DNA of 64,000 nucleotides, from positions 248,001 through 312,000 of the forward strand of contig NZ_JROG01000003.1 of the NCBI RefSeq assembly GCF_000786215.1, in the 5' to 3' direction. This document shows positions 8,975 through 16,810 of the stretch, in pieces. Origin of the DNA: Sphingomonas sp. 35-24ZXX (GTDB lineage: Bacteria; Pseudomonadota; Alphaproteobacteria; Sphingomonadales; Sphingomonadaceae). Positions within the stretch are counted from its first letter, which is position 1; each line of letters starts with the position of its first letter. The notes beneath the pieces are model-generated. The model was not told the origin of the DNA and made no database searches. It saw only the letters and a program-made list of their open reading frames with translations. A program made the position numbers and the translations under genes.

Positions 8975-9150
8975 GCCCGGACAATTCTTCCCGGACTGGG
9001 GAAGGGGACCGCAGAGCGGTGAAGGGGTAGCGGTTCGGCGCGGTGTCGCAGATGCCGCGCGATCTCGCTGATCCTCTGTCGGTCGAGCGGAATGCCACCT
9101 CCCCGGTTCGGACACGACTGAGATTCGATTACATTTCCAGGAGATACATT

Positions 9151-9933
9151 ATGATTCTCGATTCCTCTGTTTCCGCCGTCGTCACCGGCGGCGCATCCGG
9201 TCTTGGCGCAGCGACCGCCCGCGCGCTGGCCGCCAAGGGCGTCAAGGTCGCGATTTTCGACCTGCAGGAAGAAAAGGGCACTGCGCTCGCCAATGAAATC
9301 GGCGGCGTGTTCTGCGAAGTGAACGTGACCGACGATGCCAGCGTCGATGCGGGCTTTGCCAAGGCCCGTGCCGCGATCGGCCAGGAGCGCATTCTGGTGT
9401 GCTGCGCAGGGACCGGCAACGCGATCAAGACCGCCAGCCGTTCGAAGGAAGACGGCAGCATCAAGCACTTCCCGCTCGATGCCTTCAACTGGATCATCCA
9501 GATCAACCTCGTCGGCACCTTCCGCTGCATCGCCAAGTCGGCAGCCGGCATGATGACGCTGGAACCGATGGCAGACGGCGAGCGCGGCGCGATCGTCAAC
9601 ACCGCATCGGTTGCGGCTGAAGACGGCCAGATCGGTCAGGCAGCCTATTCGGCGTCCAAGGGCGGTGTCGTCGGCATGACCCTGCCGATCGCGCGCGACC
9701 TTTCCAGCGAAGGCATTCGCGTCAACACCATCCTGCCGGGCATCTTCAACACCCCGCTGCTCGCCGCTGCGCCGCAGCCGGTGAAGGACGCTCTGGGCGC
9801 GTCGGTGCCGTTCCCCAAGCGTCTGGGCAATCCGGAAGAATATGCACAGCTCGCCATGACCATGATCGAATGCGGCTATTTCAACGGTGAGGATGTCCGC
9901 CTCGATGGCGGCATCCGCATGGCACCGCGCTGA
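9151..9933 (+). CDS. Short-chain dehydrogenase, 3-hydroxyacyl-CoA dehydrogenase type 2-like
   Basis: A 260-residue SDR with the N-terminal TGGASGLG cofactor turn, the Asp after the second strand (IFDLQ) that favours NAD(H), and the catalytic YSASK motif. The overall pattern, including the ending GGIRMAPR, resembles HSD17B10-type 3-hydroxyacyl-CoA dehydrogenases, which fits a role between the hydratase and thiolase encoded beside it. The start at 9151 is preceded by CCAGGAG; an upstream in-frame start at 9043 would add a stretch without SDR features. About 175 bases without a gene separate it from the thiolase. Confidence 0.92.
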   Translation: MILDSSVSAVVTGGASGLGAATARALAAKGVKVAIFDLQEEKGTALANEIGGVFCEVNVTDDASVDAGFAKARAAIGQERILVCCAGTGNAIKTASRSKEDGSIKHFPLDAFNWIIQINLVGTFRCIAKSAAGMMTLEPMADGERGAIVNTASVAAEDGQIGQAAYSASKGGVVGMTLPIARDLSSEGIRVNTILPGIFNTPLLAAAPQPVKDALGASVPFPKRLGNPEEYAQLAMTMIECGYFNGEDVRLDGGIRMAPR

Positions 9934-9942
9934 TGTGACACA

Positions 9943-9979
9943 GACCCCGTCCGGCCGTCCGGGCGGGGTCAATTCTTTT
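9943..9979 (+). terminator. Intrinsic terminator between SDR and enoyl-CoA hydratase
   Basis: A 12-bp stem with one G-U pair (GACCCCGTCCGG against CCGGGCGGGGTC), a four-base loop, then AATTCTTTT. It ends 12 bases before the hydratase start, so it may only partly stop transcription and lower expression of the hydratase and TetR genes. Confidence 0.7.
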
Positions 9980-9991
9980 CGGGATTGCACC

Positions 9992-10858
9992 ATGGATTAC
10001 ACGACCATCCGCTACGGCGTCGCTGACGGCATTGCCACGATCACGCTCGACCGGCCCGAAAAGATGAATGCCTTTACCAACACGATGTGCGCCGAGATGA
10101 TCGACTCCTTCGATCGTATCGATGCCGATGACGACGTTCGCGCGGTGATCGTGACCGGCGAGGGCAGGGCGTTCTGCGCAGGCGCCGATCTGACGCCTGA
10201 TAGCGGCGGCGGTCCCTTTTCCAGCGACGATCCCGTCACCGACCTGTCCGACCCGCGCGTGCGCGATGGTGGCGGGCTGCTGACCCTTCGCATCTTCCAG
10301 TGCCAGAAGCCCGTCATCGGCGCGATCAACGGTGCCGCCGTCGGCATCGGCGTGACCATGCAGCTGCCGATGGACATGCGGCTGGCCTCCACCAGCGCGC
10401 GCTTCGGTTTCGTCTTCGCGCGGCGCGGCATCGTGCCCGAGGCAGCATCGTCGTGGTTCCTGCCGCGCCTGGTCGGCCAGCAGCAGGCGCTGGAATGGTG
10501 CATGACCGGGCGGGTGTTCGGGGCCGATGAGGCACTGGCGGGTGGGCTGGTGCGATCTGTCCATGCGCCCGAGGACCTGCTGCCTGCAGCGACGGCCCTC
10601 GCGCGGGAAATCATCGACAACACCGCGCCTGTCGCGGTGGCACTGACCCGTGCCATGCTCTGGCGCATTCCGTCCCAGCCGCATCCGATGCATGCGCATC
10701 GCATCGATAGCCGGGCGATCTATACCCGTTCGCGATCAGGCGATGCGGCTGAGGGCATCGCAAGCTTCCTTGAAAAACGGACTGCGACTTATCCCGACCG
10801 GGTTGCATCGGACATGCCGGAATTCTATCCGTGGTGGGATGAACCCGGCTATGAATGA
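9992..10858 (+). CDS. Enoyl-CoA hydratase/isomerase family protein
   Basis: A 288-residue crotonase-fold protein. The oxyanion-hole segments GRAFCAGADL and INGAAVGIGVT are present. It should hydrate a 2-enoyl-CoA, or isomerise one, in the same pathway as the neighbouring thiolase and SDR. The acidic stretch after GADL (TPDSGGGPFSSDDP) is longer than in short-chain hydratases, and RGIVPEAASSW carries a glutamate at the usual catalytic position. The start lies just after a terminator hairpin with no strong ribosome site visible. Its last codons overlap the TetR start by eight bases. Confidence 0.9.
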   Translation: MDYTTIRYGVADGIATITLDRPEKMNAFTNTMCAEMIDSFDRIDADDDVRAVIVTGEGRAFCAGADLTPDSGGGPFSSDDPVTDLSDPRVRDGGGLLTLRIFQCQKPVIGAINGAAVGIGVTMQLPMDMRLASTSARFGFVFARRGIVPEAASSWFLPRLVGQQQALEWCMTGRVFGADEALAGGLVRSVHAPEDLLPAATALAREIIDNTAPVAVALTRAMLWRIPSQPHPMHAHRIDSRAIYTRSRSGDAAEGIASFLEKRTATYPDRVASDMPEFYPWWDEPGYE

Positions 10859-11486
10859 ACCCGCGCCGCAAGGCGAACCCAATGCCCGCGATCAGTTGAT
10901 CGAAGCTGCCAGCCTGATCATGCGGGATGGCGACACCGTGGATCTCTCGTTGAGCGAACTTTCCCTGCGCTCGGGGCTCAACAGTGCATTGGTGAAATAC
11001 TATTTCGGCAACAAGCAGGGCTTGATGCTCGCATTGCTCGAACGCGACATGCGCAACATCGTCAACAGCCTCGATGCGCTGCTCGCCAAGGACCTGGCAC
11101 CCGACGAGAAGCTGCGCGTGCACATTCGCGCGGTGATCAGTACCTATTTTCGCTTCCCCTATCTCAATCGGCTGCTGATGCGCCTGGTGCGCGATGCCGC
11201 GCCAGAGGTCTCGCGCAAGATCGCCGATGATTATCTGCGTCCGATCTCCAACGCCTACACCCGGCTGATCGATGAGGGCGTGCAAAAGGGGCTGTTTCGC
11301 CCGATCGATCCCCAGCTGTTCTATTTCACGGTCACTGGTGCTGCCGACCGTTTCTTTTCCGCGCGCCTGGTGCTGCACCATTGCTTCGGTTTGAGCGAAC
11401 TTACCGAACAGATGCGCGATGATTACGCTGATCATACGCTCGACATCATCATGCCCGGGCTGTTGAGGAGCGCGCGGGGCGATTGA
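10851..11486 (+). CDS. TetR/AcrR family transcriptional regulator
   Basis: A 211-residue regulator. The N-terminal helix-turn-helix is visible in LSLSELSLRSGLNSALVKYY followed by FGNKQGL, the standard TetR ending. The C-terminal domain, which would bind an acyl-CoA or other ligand, is unremarkable. The start at 10851 overlaps the hydratase stop; an ATG at 10839 is an alternative that adds four residues. Placement at the end of the beta-oxidation operon and the palindromes at 3178 and 7725 suggest it represses the cluster, including its own gene. That binding is inferred. Confidence 0.88.
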   Translation: MNEPAPQGEPNARDQLIEAASLIMRDGDTVDLSLSELSLRSGLNSALVKYYFGNKQGLMLALLERDMRNIVNSLDALLAKDLAPDEKLRVHIRAVISTYFRFPYLNRLLMRLVRDAAPEVSRKIADDYLRPISNAYTRLIDEGVQKGLFRPIDPQLFYFTVTGAADRFFSARLVLHHCFGLSELTEQMRDDYADHTLDIIMPGLLRSARGD

Positions 11487-11586
11487 CACCGGTTAACCGT
11501 GAAGCTGCGCTGAGACGTTCGTTACATACGATCACGTTACGGTAATAAACTTACAACACGGCGCAATATTCTCTAGGGGTGGGGAC

Positions 11587-11916
11587 ATGTCTACTCCCGC
11601 ACCCCGATTCCCTGTCTCCGATGTCGACGCCGAAACCGCAGCAGGGCCGACCAAGGCTGGCATTTCCGCTGCCGATGAACAGGCCTTTGTTGCAGCCAGC
11701 GCGCGCCTCACAGCTGCGCTGGAACAGGCTGCTGCCGGACGCACGCACGACGAGATCGCGATCGCCCGCCAACGTTTGCGGGAATTGGCCGTGAAATTGC
11801 GGGATGCGGGCTATTGGCGCAGCGACAAGCAGGGGCTGCGCGCCACTGTCTCGCTTCTGTGGCAGGCGGATCGCTATGTTAACGATCTGGCTCTTCGTAA
11901 TAACGAGAAAGACTGA
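11587..11916 (+). CDS. Small protein of unknown function
   Basis: A 109-residue protein with a flexible, proline-rich start and an alanine-rich helical remainder that probably forms two or three helices (about residues 30-95). No signal peptide or membrane segment, and no family recognised. The GGGGTGGGG stretch just upstream could serve as ribosome site. The 100 bases before it are AT-richer than average, with two CGTTAC repeats, so it likely has its own promoter. The coding pattern is typical for the genome. Confidence 0.65.
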   Translation: MSTPAPRFPVSDVDAETAAGPTKAGISAADEQAFVAASARLTAALEQAAAGRTHDEIAIARQRLRELAVKLRDAGYWRSDKQGLRATVSLLWQADRYVNDLALRNNEKD

Positions 11917-12063
11917 CCGCGCACCGGTAGATCAATTTACAATATCATCTTCAACCCTGCCGGGTCGCAAACGGTAGCAGGTGTGAAGCGGCGGGTCGGC
12001 AGCGGCTTTGAGGCAAGTTACGCGCCGACCCGTCATATGCATTACCCCGACGTTACCGTTTTA

Positions 12064-12080
12064 TGACATAGCGAGTGTCA
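12064..12080. promoter_or_regulatory. Orphan copy of the sulfatase-locus operator
   Basis: TGACATAGCGAGTGTCA matches the operator at 20145, 22036 and 27211 in all 14 conserved positions. It lies between two convergent genes, where no usual promoter is expected. Read on the minus strand it offers a TTGACA hexamer at its left arm, but no good -10 follows. A 36-codon frame runs from 12042 to 11932 on the minus strand; I do not call it a gene. Confidence 0.5.
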
Positions 12081-12110
12081 AAATGTAACGTTGGTTCTAT
12101 TTTCGCCGTG

Positions 12111-12533
12111 CTATTTTGCCGGCGTCCAGGTCTGGGCCTGGCAGAACATCGCGATACAGCCTTCCACGCTCAGGGTTCCCCCCTTGCCCGGCGTGACGAT
12201 CGAGCGGTAGGTCTTGCCGCTCTCGGGGTCATAGATCTTCCCCCGCCATTTGTTGCCGTCCGCCACGAACCCGCTGAGGATCGGCAGGCCGACCAGCTTG
12301 CGTTTCTGCAGGGCAGGGTCGGGATTGTTGACGTCGGTGGTCACGCCGTTCTTCGGCTGCTCGATAAACCGGGTGATCCGTCCACACATGTTGGTGCCAC
12401 AAGGTGCGATGGTAACGACCGCGCGTTTGCCCTTGGTGTACCATTGGCCCTGGATCGGTGCCGATGCCACCGCTGGCACGGCAGAAGCCAGCAAGCCTGC
12501 AGCCAGAATTGTGGCGGATGCCAGCAAGCGCAT
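12111..12533 (-). CDS. DUF2147 family secreted protein
   Basis: A 140-residue protein with a signal peptide (cleavage near AVASA) and a DUF2147 domain that opens with IQGQWYT...VVTIAPCGTNMCGRI, including the characteristic CG..CGRI. It is probably periplasmic; function is unknown, though members of the family are small beta-barrel proteins. The start at 12533 is chosen because GGAGAA lies six bases upstream, inside the codons of an alternative ATG at 12545. It is divergent from the beta-helix gene with about 100 bases between. Confidence 0.85.
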   Translation of the reverse strand: MRLLASATILAAGLLASAVPAVASAPIQGQWYTKGKRAVVTIAPCGTNMCGRITRFIEQPKNGVTTDVNNPDPALQKRKLVGLPILSGFVADGNKWRGKIYDPESGKTYRSIVTPGKGGTLSVEGCIAMFCQAQTWTPAK

Positions 12534-12634
12534 ATTGTTCTCCATCGTTGTTGCGACTAGCCTGCCTGCGAGCCTGCGCAAGACGGGCAACCAGCCGCCG
12601 GGTCGCGCTGGTGATAACGCGGGGAAGGATGAGC

Positions 12635-13840
12635 ATGAAGCGGAATTTTGCAGGCTTGGTATCGTTGGCCGCACTCGCGATCGCCAGTCCATTGGCAGCC
12701 AGGGATATCGCTGTCCCGGCAGGCGCGGGCGCGCAGGAACGATTGCAGGAAGCGCTGATCGTGGCGCAGCCAGGCGATGTCGTGGTGCTTGGCGACGGGC
12801 GGTTCGAGCTCACCGATGGATTGTCGCTCGATGTTGCCGGCGTCACGGTCAAGGGCGCCGGGCCTGACCGATCGATCCTGAGCTTTGCAGGTCAACTGGC
12901 GGCGGGCGAGGGGCTACTGGTCACTTCGGACAATGTCGTGCTGCGCGATTTCGCGGTCGAGGACAGCAAGGGCGATGCGATCAAGTCCAAGGGCGCCGAC
13001 CATATCGTCTACTACAACATTCGCGTCGAATGGACAGCTGGGCCCAAGGAGACCAACGGTGCCTATGGCATCTATCCGGTCGAATCGGAAAACGTGCTGA
13101 TCGACTCCGTGCTCGTGATCGGCGCATCCGACGCCGGGATCTACGTCGGCCAGTCGCGCAACATCATCGTGCGTGATTCGGTGGCCCGCTTCAACGTTGC
13201 GGGGATCGAGATCGAGAACAGCTTCAACGCCGACGTGCACGACAATGTCGCGACCAAGAATACTGGCGGAATACTGGTGTTCGATCTGCCCAACCTGCCG
13301 CAACAGGGCGGCCACAACGTGCGCGTGTTCGACAATCTGGTGGTCGAGAACGACACGCCGAATTTCGCGCCCAAGGGCAATATCGTCGCCAGCGTTCCGG
13401 CGGGGACCGGCGTGATGGTGATGGCCAACCGCGATATCGAGATTTTCGACAATGTGTTCGAGGGCAACGGGTCTTCGAACATCATGATCATCGGCTATCG
13501 GCAGGCGTTCGAGGATGCCAAGTACCAGCCGATGGTCCGCAACGTCCGCATCAGCGACAACGCGCATGGCAAGACCGGCTTTGCCCCGAAATTTGCCGGT
13601 GGCGAGATGCTGGCGGCGGCCTTTGGCGGGAGCGTTCCACCGATCATCTGGGATGGCGTCGGCGGCGCGGAGGCGAGCATCGTTTCCAGCGACGAGGTGC
13701 CGGTGCTGAACCTTGGCATGACCCGCTCCGACCAGTCTGTGGAAACCGCGCAGCCCTCGCTTGCCAAGCTGACCGGTGACGCTGCGCCCAAGCTCCCCAA
13801 GATCGTGATGCCGGCCGCCATGGAGGCTGCGATCCGGTGA
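12635..13840 (+). CDS. Parallel beta-helix repeat protein paired with the diheme cytochrome
   Basis: A 401-residue secreted protein: signal peptide (cut near PLAARD), then repeats of the PbH1 type such as VLRDFAVEDSKGDAIK, VLIDSVLVIGASDAGIYVG and IIVRDSVARFNVAGIEI, giving a right-handed beta-helix. Such folds are used by polysaccharide lyases and epimerases, but no catalytic site is evident. The next gene starts inside its stop codon, a fixed pairing known for the SO2930-type diheme cytochrome family. The start at 12635 has GGAAGG six bases upstream; ATG 12629 lies directly against it. Confidence 0.85.
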   Translation: MKRNFAGLVSLAALAIASPLAARDIAVPAGAGAQERLQEALIVAQPGDVVVLGDGRFELTDGLSLDVAGVTVKGAGPDRSILSFAGQLAAGEGLLVTSDNVVLRDFAVEDSKGDAIKSKGADHIVYYNIRVEWTAGPKETNGAYGIYPVESENVLIDSVLVIGASDAGIYVGQSRNIIVRDSVARFNVAGIEIENSFNADVHDNVATKNTGGILVFDLPNLPQQGGHNVRVFDNLVVENDTPNFAPKGNIVASVPAGTGVMVMANRDIEIFDNVFEGNGSSNIMIIGYRQAFEDAKYQPMVRNVRISDNAHGKTGFAPKFAGGEMLAAAFGGSVPPIIWDGVGGAEASIVSSDEVPVLNLGMTRSDQSVETAQPSLAKLTGDAAPKLPKIVMPAAMEAAIR

Positions 13841-14862
13841 CGCCATGGCATCGCCTTGGCGTGACAGCCGTGGCGGCGCTGCTGCTAGGCGCGCTGCCGC
13901 CGACTGGCGGGGTCAACGACAGCGCGGTGACCGACACCGCGCTGCCGAGGAAACTGTCCGATTTCGGCTTCTTTGCAGGTCCGGGGGCCACCAAACCGGC
14001 AGCAGGCTTGGTCGCCTACAGCCTCAGGACGCCGTTGTTTTCGGACTATGCCGAAAAGCAGCGGTTCGTGTACGTGCCGGCTGATGCAAGGATCGCGGCG
14101 GACGCTGCCGGACGTCTCGCCTTTCCGGTCGGCAGTGCGCTGATCAAGACCTTCGGCTATGGCAGCGGCAGCGCCTTTCGTCCGATCGAGACCCGGGTCC
14201 TGCTCCGCCGCGCCAGCGGTTGGGAGGCATTGCCTTATGTCTGGAATGCGGACCTCAGCGATGCCGATCTCAAGGTCGCAGGGACCAGGCTGCCGGTGTC
14301 CGTGGGCCGGCCCGATGGGCGAGTGGCCCAGATCAGCTATGCGGTCCCCAACAAGAACCAGTGCAAGGAATGCCATTCGGCAGGTGGCGCTGTGGTGCCG
14401 ATCGGACCGGTGGCGGCCAACATGGACATGGCGCCTGCCGCCGCCAAGGCGTTGCGCGCGCGGATCGACTGGGCTGGTGCAGCGATCAATAGCGATGGGC
14501 CTGTTTGGAATAATCCCGCCTCCGGGACGCTGGATGCCCGGGCACGCGCCTATCTGATGGTCAACTGCGCCCATTGCCACAACCCGCAAGGGTCGGCGAG
14601 CAACTCGGGGCTGTTCCTGAATTATGCCGCAGCGGCAGATCGCACCGCCACCGGCATCTACAAGCGCCCGGTTGCGGCGGGCCGGGGCAGTGGCGGCCAT
14701 GACTTTGCGATTGCACCGGGCAAGCCCGAAGCCTCGATCATGATCCACCGCATGGGCTCGACCGAGCCCGGGGTCGCGATGCCCGAGGTCGGCAGATCAC
14801 TTGTCCATGAAGAGGGCGTGGCGTTGATCAGCGAATGGATTTCATCGCTTCGAGCCGATTAG
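13837..14862 (+). CDS. SO2930 family diheme c-type cytochrome
   Basis: A 341-residue periplasmic protein with a signal peptide and two haem-binding motifs, CKECH at residues 176-180 and CAHCH at 244-248. The layout matches the SO2930-type family: a globular N-terminal domain with a long segment before the first haem. The GTG start overlaps the stop of the beta-helix gene by four bases (GTGA), implying translational coupling. It probably passes electrons in a periplasmic oxidation carried out with its partner; the substrate is unknown. Confidence 0.88.
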   Translation: MTPWHRLGVTAVAALLLGALPPTGGVNDSAVTDTALPRKLSDFGFFAGPGATKPAAGLVAYSLRTPLFSDYAEKQRFVYVPADARIAADAAGRLAFPVGSALIKTFGYGSGSAFRPIETRVLLRRASGWEALPYVWNADLSDADLKVAGTRLPVSVGRPDGRVAQISYAVPNKNQCKECHSAGGAVVPIGPVAANMDMAPAAAKALRARIDWAGAAINSDGPVWNNPASGTLDARARAYLMVNCAHCHNPQGSASNSGLFLNYAAAADRTATGIYKRPVAAGRGSGGHDFAIAPGKPEASIMIHRMGSTEPGVAMPEVGRSLVHEEGVALISEWISSLRAD

Positions 14863-14924
14863 GGATTGCGCCTGCCATGGCCTGCGTTAGTTCGGGGGCG
14901 ATTGGCTAGCGAGGGGCGTTGACG

Positions 14925-15803
14925 ATGAGTGATTGGACCATTGGCGTGATCGGCGGGTCAGGCCTGTATGCAATCGACGGGCTGGAGGATGCACAGTCGA
15001 TCCGGATCGACAGCCCCTTTGGCGAAGCATCCGATGATGTCGTCATCGGCACGCTGCATGGCCACCGGTTCGCCTTTCTTCCGCGCCACGGCAAGGGCCA
15101 CCGGCTGAGCCCGACCGACGTCAATGCGCGCGCCAATATCGATGTGCTCAAGCGCGCGGGCTGCACCGACATTCTGGCGATCTCCGCCATCGGATCGTTG
15201 CGCGAGGAACTGCCGCCGGGGAGCTTCGTGCTGGTCGACCAGTTCATCGACCGCACTGTCGGCCGCACCAGCAGCTTCTTCGGCACCGGCATGGTAGCGC
15301 ATGTCTCGATGGCCGAGCCGGTCTGTCCCAGATTGGCGGGACTGGCGGCGCAGGCCGCGCGCGCGGCAGGTGCTCCGGTGCACGAGGGTGGCACCTATCT
15401 GGCGATGGAAGGACCCCAGTTTTCCAGCCGTGCCGAAAGCCATATGTACCGCGCCTGGGGCTGCGATGTGATCGGCATGACCGCGATGCCCGAGGCCAAG
15501 CTCGCCCGCGAGGCCGAGCTTCCCTACGCTCTGGTCGGCATGGTCACCGATTACGATTGCTGGCGCGAGGGCGAGGCGCATGTCGAGGTGGGGGCGATCA
15601 TCGCGCAGATGAACAGCAATTCGGCCAAGGCCCGGCAGATGGTGCTGGAACTGGCCAGGACACTGCCTGAAAAGCGCGAACCCAGCCCGATCGACACCTG
15701 TCTCGACTTCGCCCTGATCACGGCACCCGAGGTGCGCGATGCGGGGCTGCTGGCACGGCTCGATGCGGTGGCGGGCCGCGCGCTGCGTCCCGCCTCGCGC
15801 TGA
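14925..15803 (+). CDS. mtnP: S-methyl-5'-thioadenosine phosphorylase
   Basis: A 292-residue purine nucleoside phosphorylase of the MTAP type, splitting methylthioadenosine into adenine and methylthioribose-1-phosphate for methionine salvage. Visible are IGVIGGSGLY (phosphate loop), LPRHGKGH, ISAIGSLRE, the nucleoside-binding EGPQFSSRAES and GMTAMPEAKLARE. The start at 14925 has GAGGGG upstream; a TTG six bases earlier is less likely. It appears to be transcribed alone. No further salvage genes are in the window. Confidence 0.93.
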   Translation: MSDWTIGVIGGSGLYAIDGLEDAQSIRIDSPFGEASDDVVIGTLHGHRFAFLPRHGKGHRLSPTDVNARANIDVLKRAGCTDILAISAIGSLREELPPGSFVLVDQFIDRTVGRTSSFFGTGMVAHVSMAEPVCPRLAGLAAQAARAAGAPVHEGGTYLAMEGPQFSSRAESHMYRAWGCDVIGMTAMPEAKLAREAELPYALVGMVTDYDCWREGEAHVEVGAIIAQMNSNSAKARQMVLELARTLPEKREPSPIDTCLDFALITAPEVRDAGLLARLDAVAGRALRPASR

Positions 15804-15807
15804 AGGA

Positions 15808-16680
15808 TCAGCTCCCCGCGTTTCGCACGGTACTGCCTTCGGCGAGCGCCCAGCGGGTGATCGCGGCTATTCCGGTTGTCCCGCCGCGAACTGCCAGCCG
15901 CGCCGGAAGCGAGATCGACAGCCCGTGCATCGATCGTGCCCAGCGCGGCAGCAGATCGACTCCGGCCTGCATCGTCATGTGGTGGAAGGGGGCCAGCCTG
16001 GGCGTTGACGGGGGCTGGTTCATCAGCAGATCGGCAATTTCGCGGGTCCGCGCATCGACGCGCAGGCGCGGGCGCGCGCGCTGTACGATCCTCTGGGCCT
16101 CACGATAGGTGAAGGGCACCGGATCGGCACCCAGCAAGCGCCCGATCTGCGCCATTTCCGCAAAATAGCGGTCGCGGTCACGCAATGTCATATGCGGCTT
16201 GCGATAGCGGATATAGCTGTCGAGGAAGCACAGGCTCTCGGTCACGTGGACCCAGGCCAGCGCCTCGGGATCGTTGGCATGATAGGGCGTGCCATCGGGC
16301 AGCGTGCCCCTGACGTGATCGTGGATGCGCCTGATCCGCGCAATTTCGCTCAGCGCCTGGTTGCGGTCACCGTAGGTCGTGCGGGCCAGGAAGGCGGCGG
16401 TGCGCCGCAGGCGGCCGCGCATGTCCTGCCGGAACACCGAATGATCCCAGACGCCCGCGAGCACCTTCGGCTCCAGCATCTGCATCAGCAACGAAGCGAT
16501 GCCGCCGGTCATCATCGACGTCACGTCGCCATGCACCTGCCAGCAGACCGAGCCGGGGCCGAACAATCCGGTGTCCTCACGCGAGATCTCGATCGGCTGG
16601 CCGCCCGGCTCCGCAAAGATGCGGCGGATTTCGCTTCCGATGGAATCGCGTATGGTCGCCATCGGTCCAATATGGGGCAT
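15808..16680 (-). CDS. DUF2236/MpaB-family oxygenase-like protein
   Basis: A 290-residue protein with the pattern of the MpaB/latex-clearing-protein family: GPGSVCWQVHGDVTSMMTGG, LEPKVLAGVWDHSVF and AWVHVTESLCFLDSY, the latter with conserved His and Ser used for haem binding in studied members. The catalysed reaction is unknown for most relatives. It is convergent with mtnP, four bases between the stops. The start may be 16680 or 16662; neither has a strong ribosome site. Confidence 0.82.
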   Translation of the reverse strand: MPHIGPMATIRDSIGSEIRRIFAEPGGQPIEISREDTGLFGPGSVCWQVHGDVTSMMTGGIASLLMQMLEPKVLAGVWDHSVFRQDMRGRLRRTAAFLARTTYGDRNQALSEIARIRRIHDHVRGTLPDGTPYHANDPEALAWVHVTESLCFLDSYIRYRKPHMTLRDRDRYFAEMAQIGRLLGADPVPFTYREAQRIVQRARPRLRVDARTREIADLLMNQPPSTPRLAPFHHMTMQAGVDLLPRWARSMHGLSISLPARLAVRGGTTGIAAITRWALAEGSTVRNAGS

Positions 16681-16810
16681 GGATCCGCTTTTGCAAATGG
16701 TGCTCCGGATCTGGTGTGCGCGGACGAAAGCCCCGATTTTACTCGGTTTCCAGTGTCTGGCGGGGCTATTGGTAACGCTTTGCTAATCGCCCGTGACTAT
16801 AGGTTCCCGG

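Noticed and set aside
9936-9943. TGACACAG, one arm of the sulfatase operator
   Set aside because: The second arm is missing and the site lies just before a terminator, without a promoter.
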